In this document: piece by piece, positions 14,091-14,310 of the stretch | How the letters are laid out: the number at the start of each line of letters is the position of its first letter | Numbering within the stretch: the first letter of the stretch is position 1 | DNA from: an uncultured Bacteroides sp. | GTDB taxonomy: Bacteria; Bacteroidota; Bacteroidia; Bacteroidales; Bacteroidaceae | NCBI RefSeq assembly: GCF_958445495.1 | Contig: NZ_CAUCSQ010000078.1 | Span: 1-14,310, forward strand | DNA length: 14,310 nt | Reading direction: 5' to 3' | The notes under the pieces: model-generated | Seen by the model: the letters and a program-made list of their open reading frames with translations, nothing else | Told to the model about the DNA's origin: nothing | The model's database searches: none | Program-made: the position numbers and the translations under genes

Positions 14091-14310
14091 TACTCCAAGA
14101 GTACTCACATCCGGCACGCTAGTCAATATTACCATATTCTCGCACAAGAGGAGAAAAGGCTCGCTTTTATACGACCCTAAAATCACCTACACGGTGGGAA
14201 TAGCAAAGAGGGAGAATCAAGGTCCTCAACATATCGGATGCCAAGACTCAGATGCTATTTAACGTGAGTTCGACGAATTGTAAGTACTTGAAAATTTGGT
14301 GATTAGCGAA
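14091..14310. other. Unassigned sequence at the right end
   Basis: No convincing gene on either strand. The longest open frame (14077-14262, +) has a TTG start, overlaps the lipoprotein promoter and shows no recognisable motif. A perfect 8-bp palindrome GAGTACTC lies at 14099-14106. The segment may be the edge of a neighbouring gene region or a degraded mobile element, but nothing here proves either. Confidence 0.3.

Noticed and set aside
14077..14262. Open frame of 61 codons on the + strand.
   Set aside because: It has a TTG start inside the divergent lipoprotein promoter, no motif and no ribosome-binding context.
1..14310. CRISPR arrays, tRNA or rRNA genes, intact insertion sequences, phage or defence genes.
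   Set aside because: None is visible. The window is core metabolism and envelope genes with normal spacing.

Overview
The window looks like chromosomal DNA of a gut Bacteroides species close to B. thetaiotaomicron or B. ovatus. The evidence is the repeated Bacteroides-type promoter box TAnnTTTG upstream of most transcription units, weak or absent Shine-Dalgarno sequences, a Bacteroides-style lipoprotein signal, and the gene order. From memory, unchecked, this order matches the B. thetaiotaomicron BT185x-186x neighbourhood, where a PAP2 lipid A phosphatase lies near a leu gene cluster.

Left part (1-6840): recQ (+) converges on a cysK-TPR unit (-), and a two-sided terminator lies between them. 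cysK is divergent from an LTA-synthase-type envelope phosphotransferase (+), with an inverted repeat in the shared promoter region. A PAP2 phosphatase (+), probably the lipid A 4'-phosphatase LpxF, follows. A gene-free stretch of about 340 bp, carrying a strong hairpin terminator, separates these genes from the leu cluster.

Middle and right part (7005-13580, all -): one operon runs leuA - leuC - leuD - cimA-like - leuB. The gene usually labelled a second 2-isopropylmalate synthase has the pyruvate-pocket residues of Leptospira citramalate synthase at identical positions (L81, L104, Y144). The operon therefore probably makes both the leucine precursor and, through citramalate, 2-oxobutyrate for isoleucine, with LeuCD and LeuB serving both routes.

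Main find: between a well-formed Bacteroides promoter and leuA lies an apparent ribosome-mediated attenuator. It comprises a 27-codon leader peptide with nine Leu/Ile codons (core ILLCGIIILL), an intrinsic terminator just before leuA, a perfect 10-bp antiterminator pairing between the end of the leader ORF and the 5' arm of the terminator, and an 8-bp protector hairpin whose 5' arm contains the last two Leu codons. The Ile plus Leu codon content matches the dual output of the operon.

Right end: a small Cys-rich lipoprotein gene (-) has its own promoter and terminator. The last 220 bp hold nothing I can identify.
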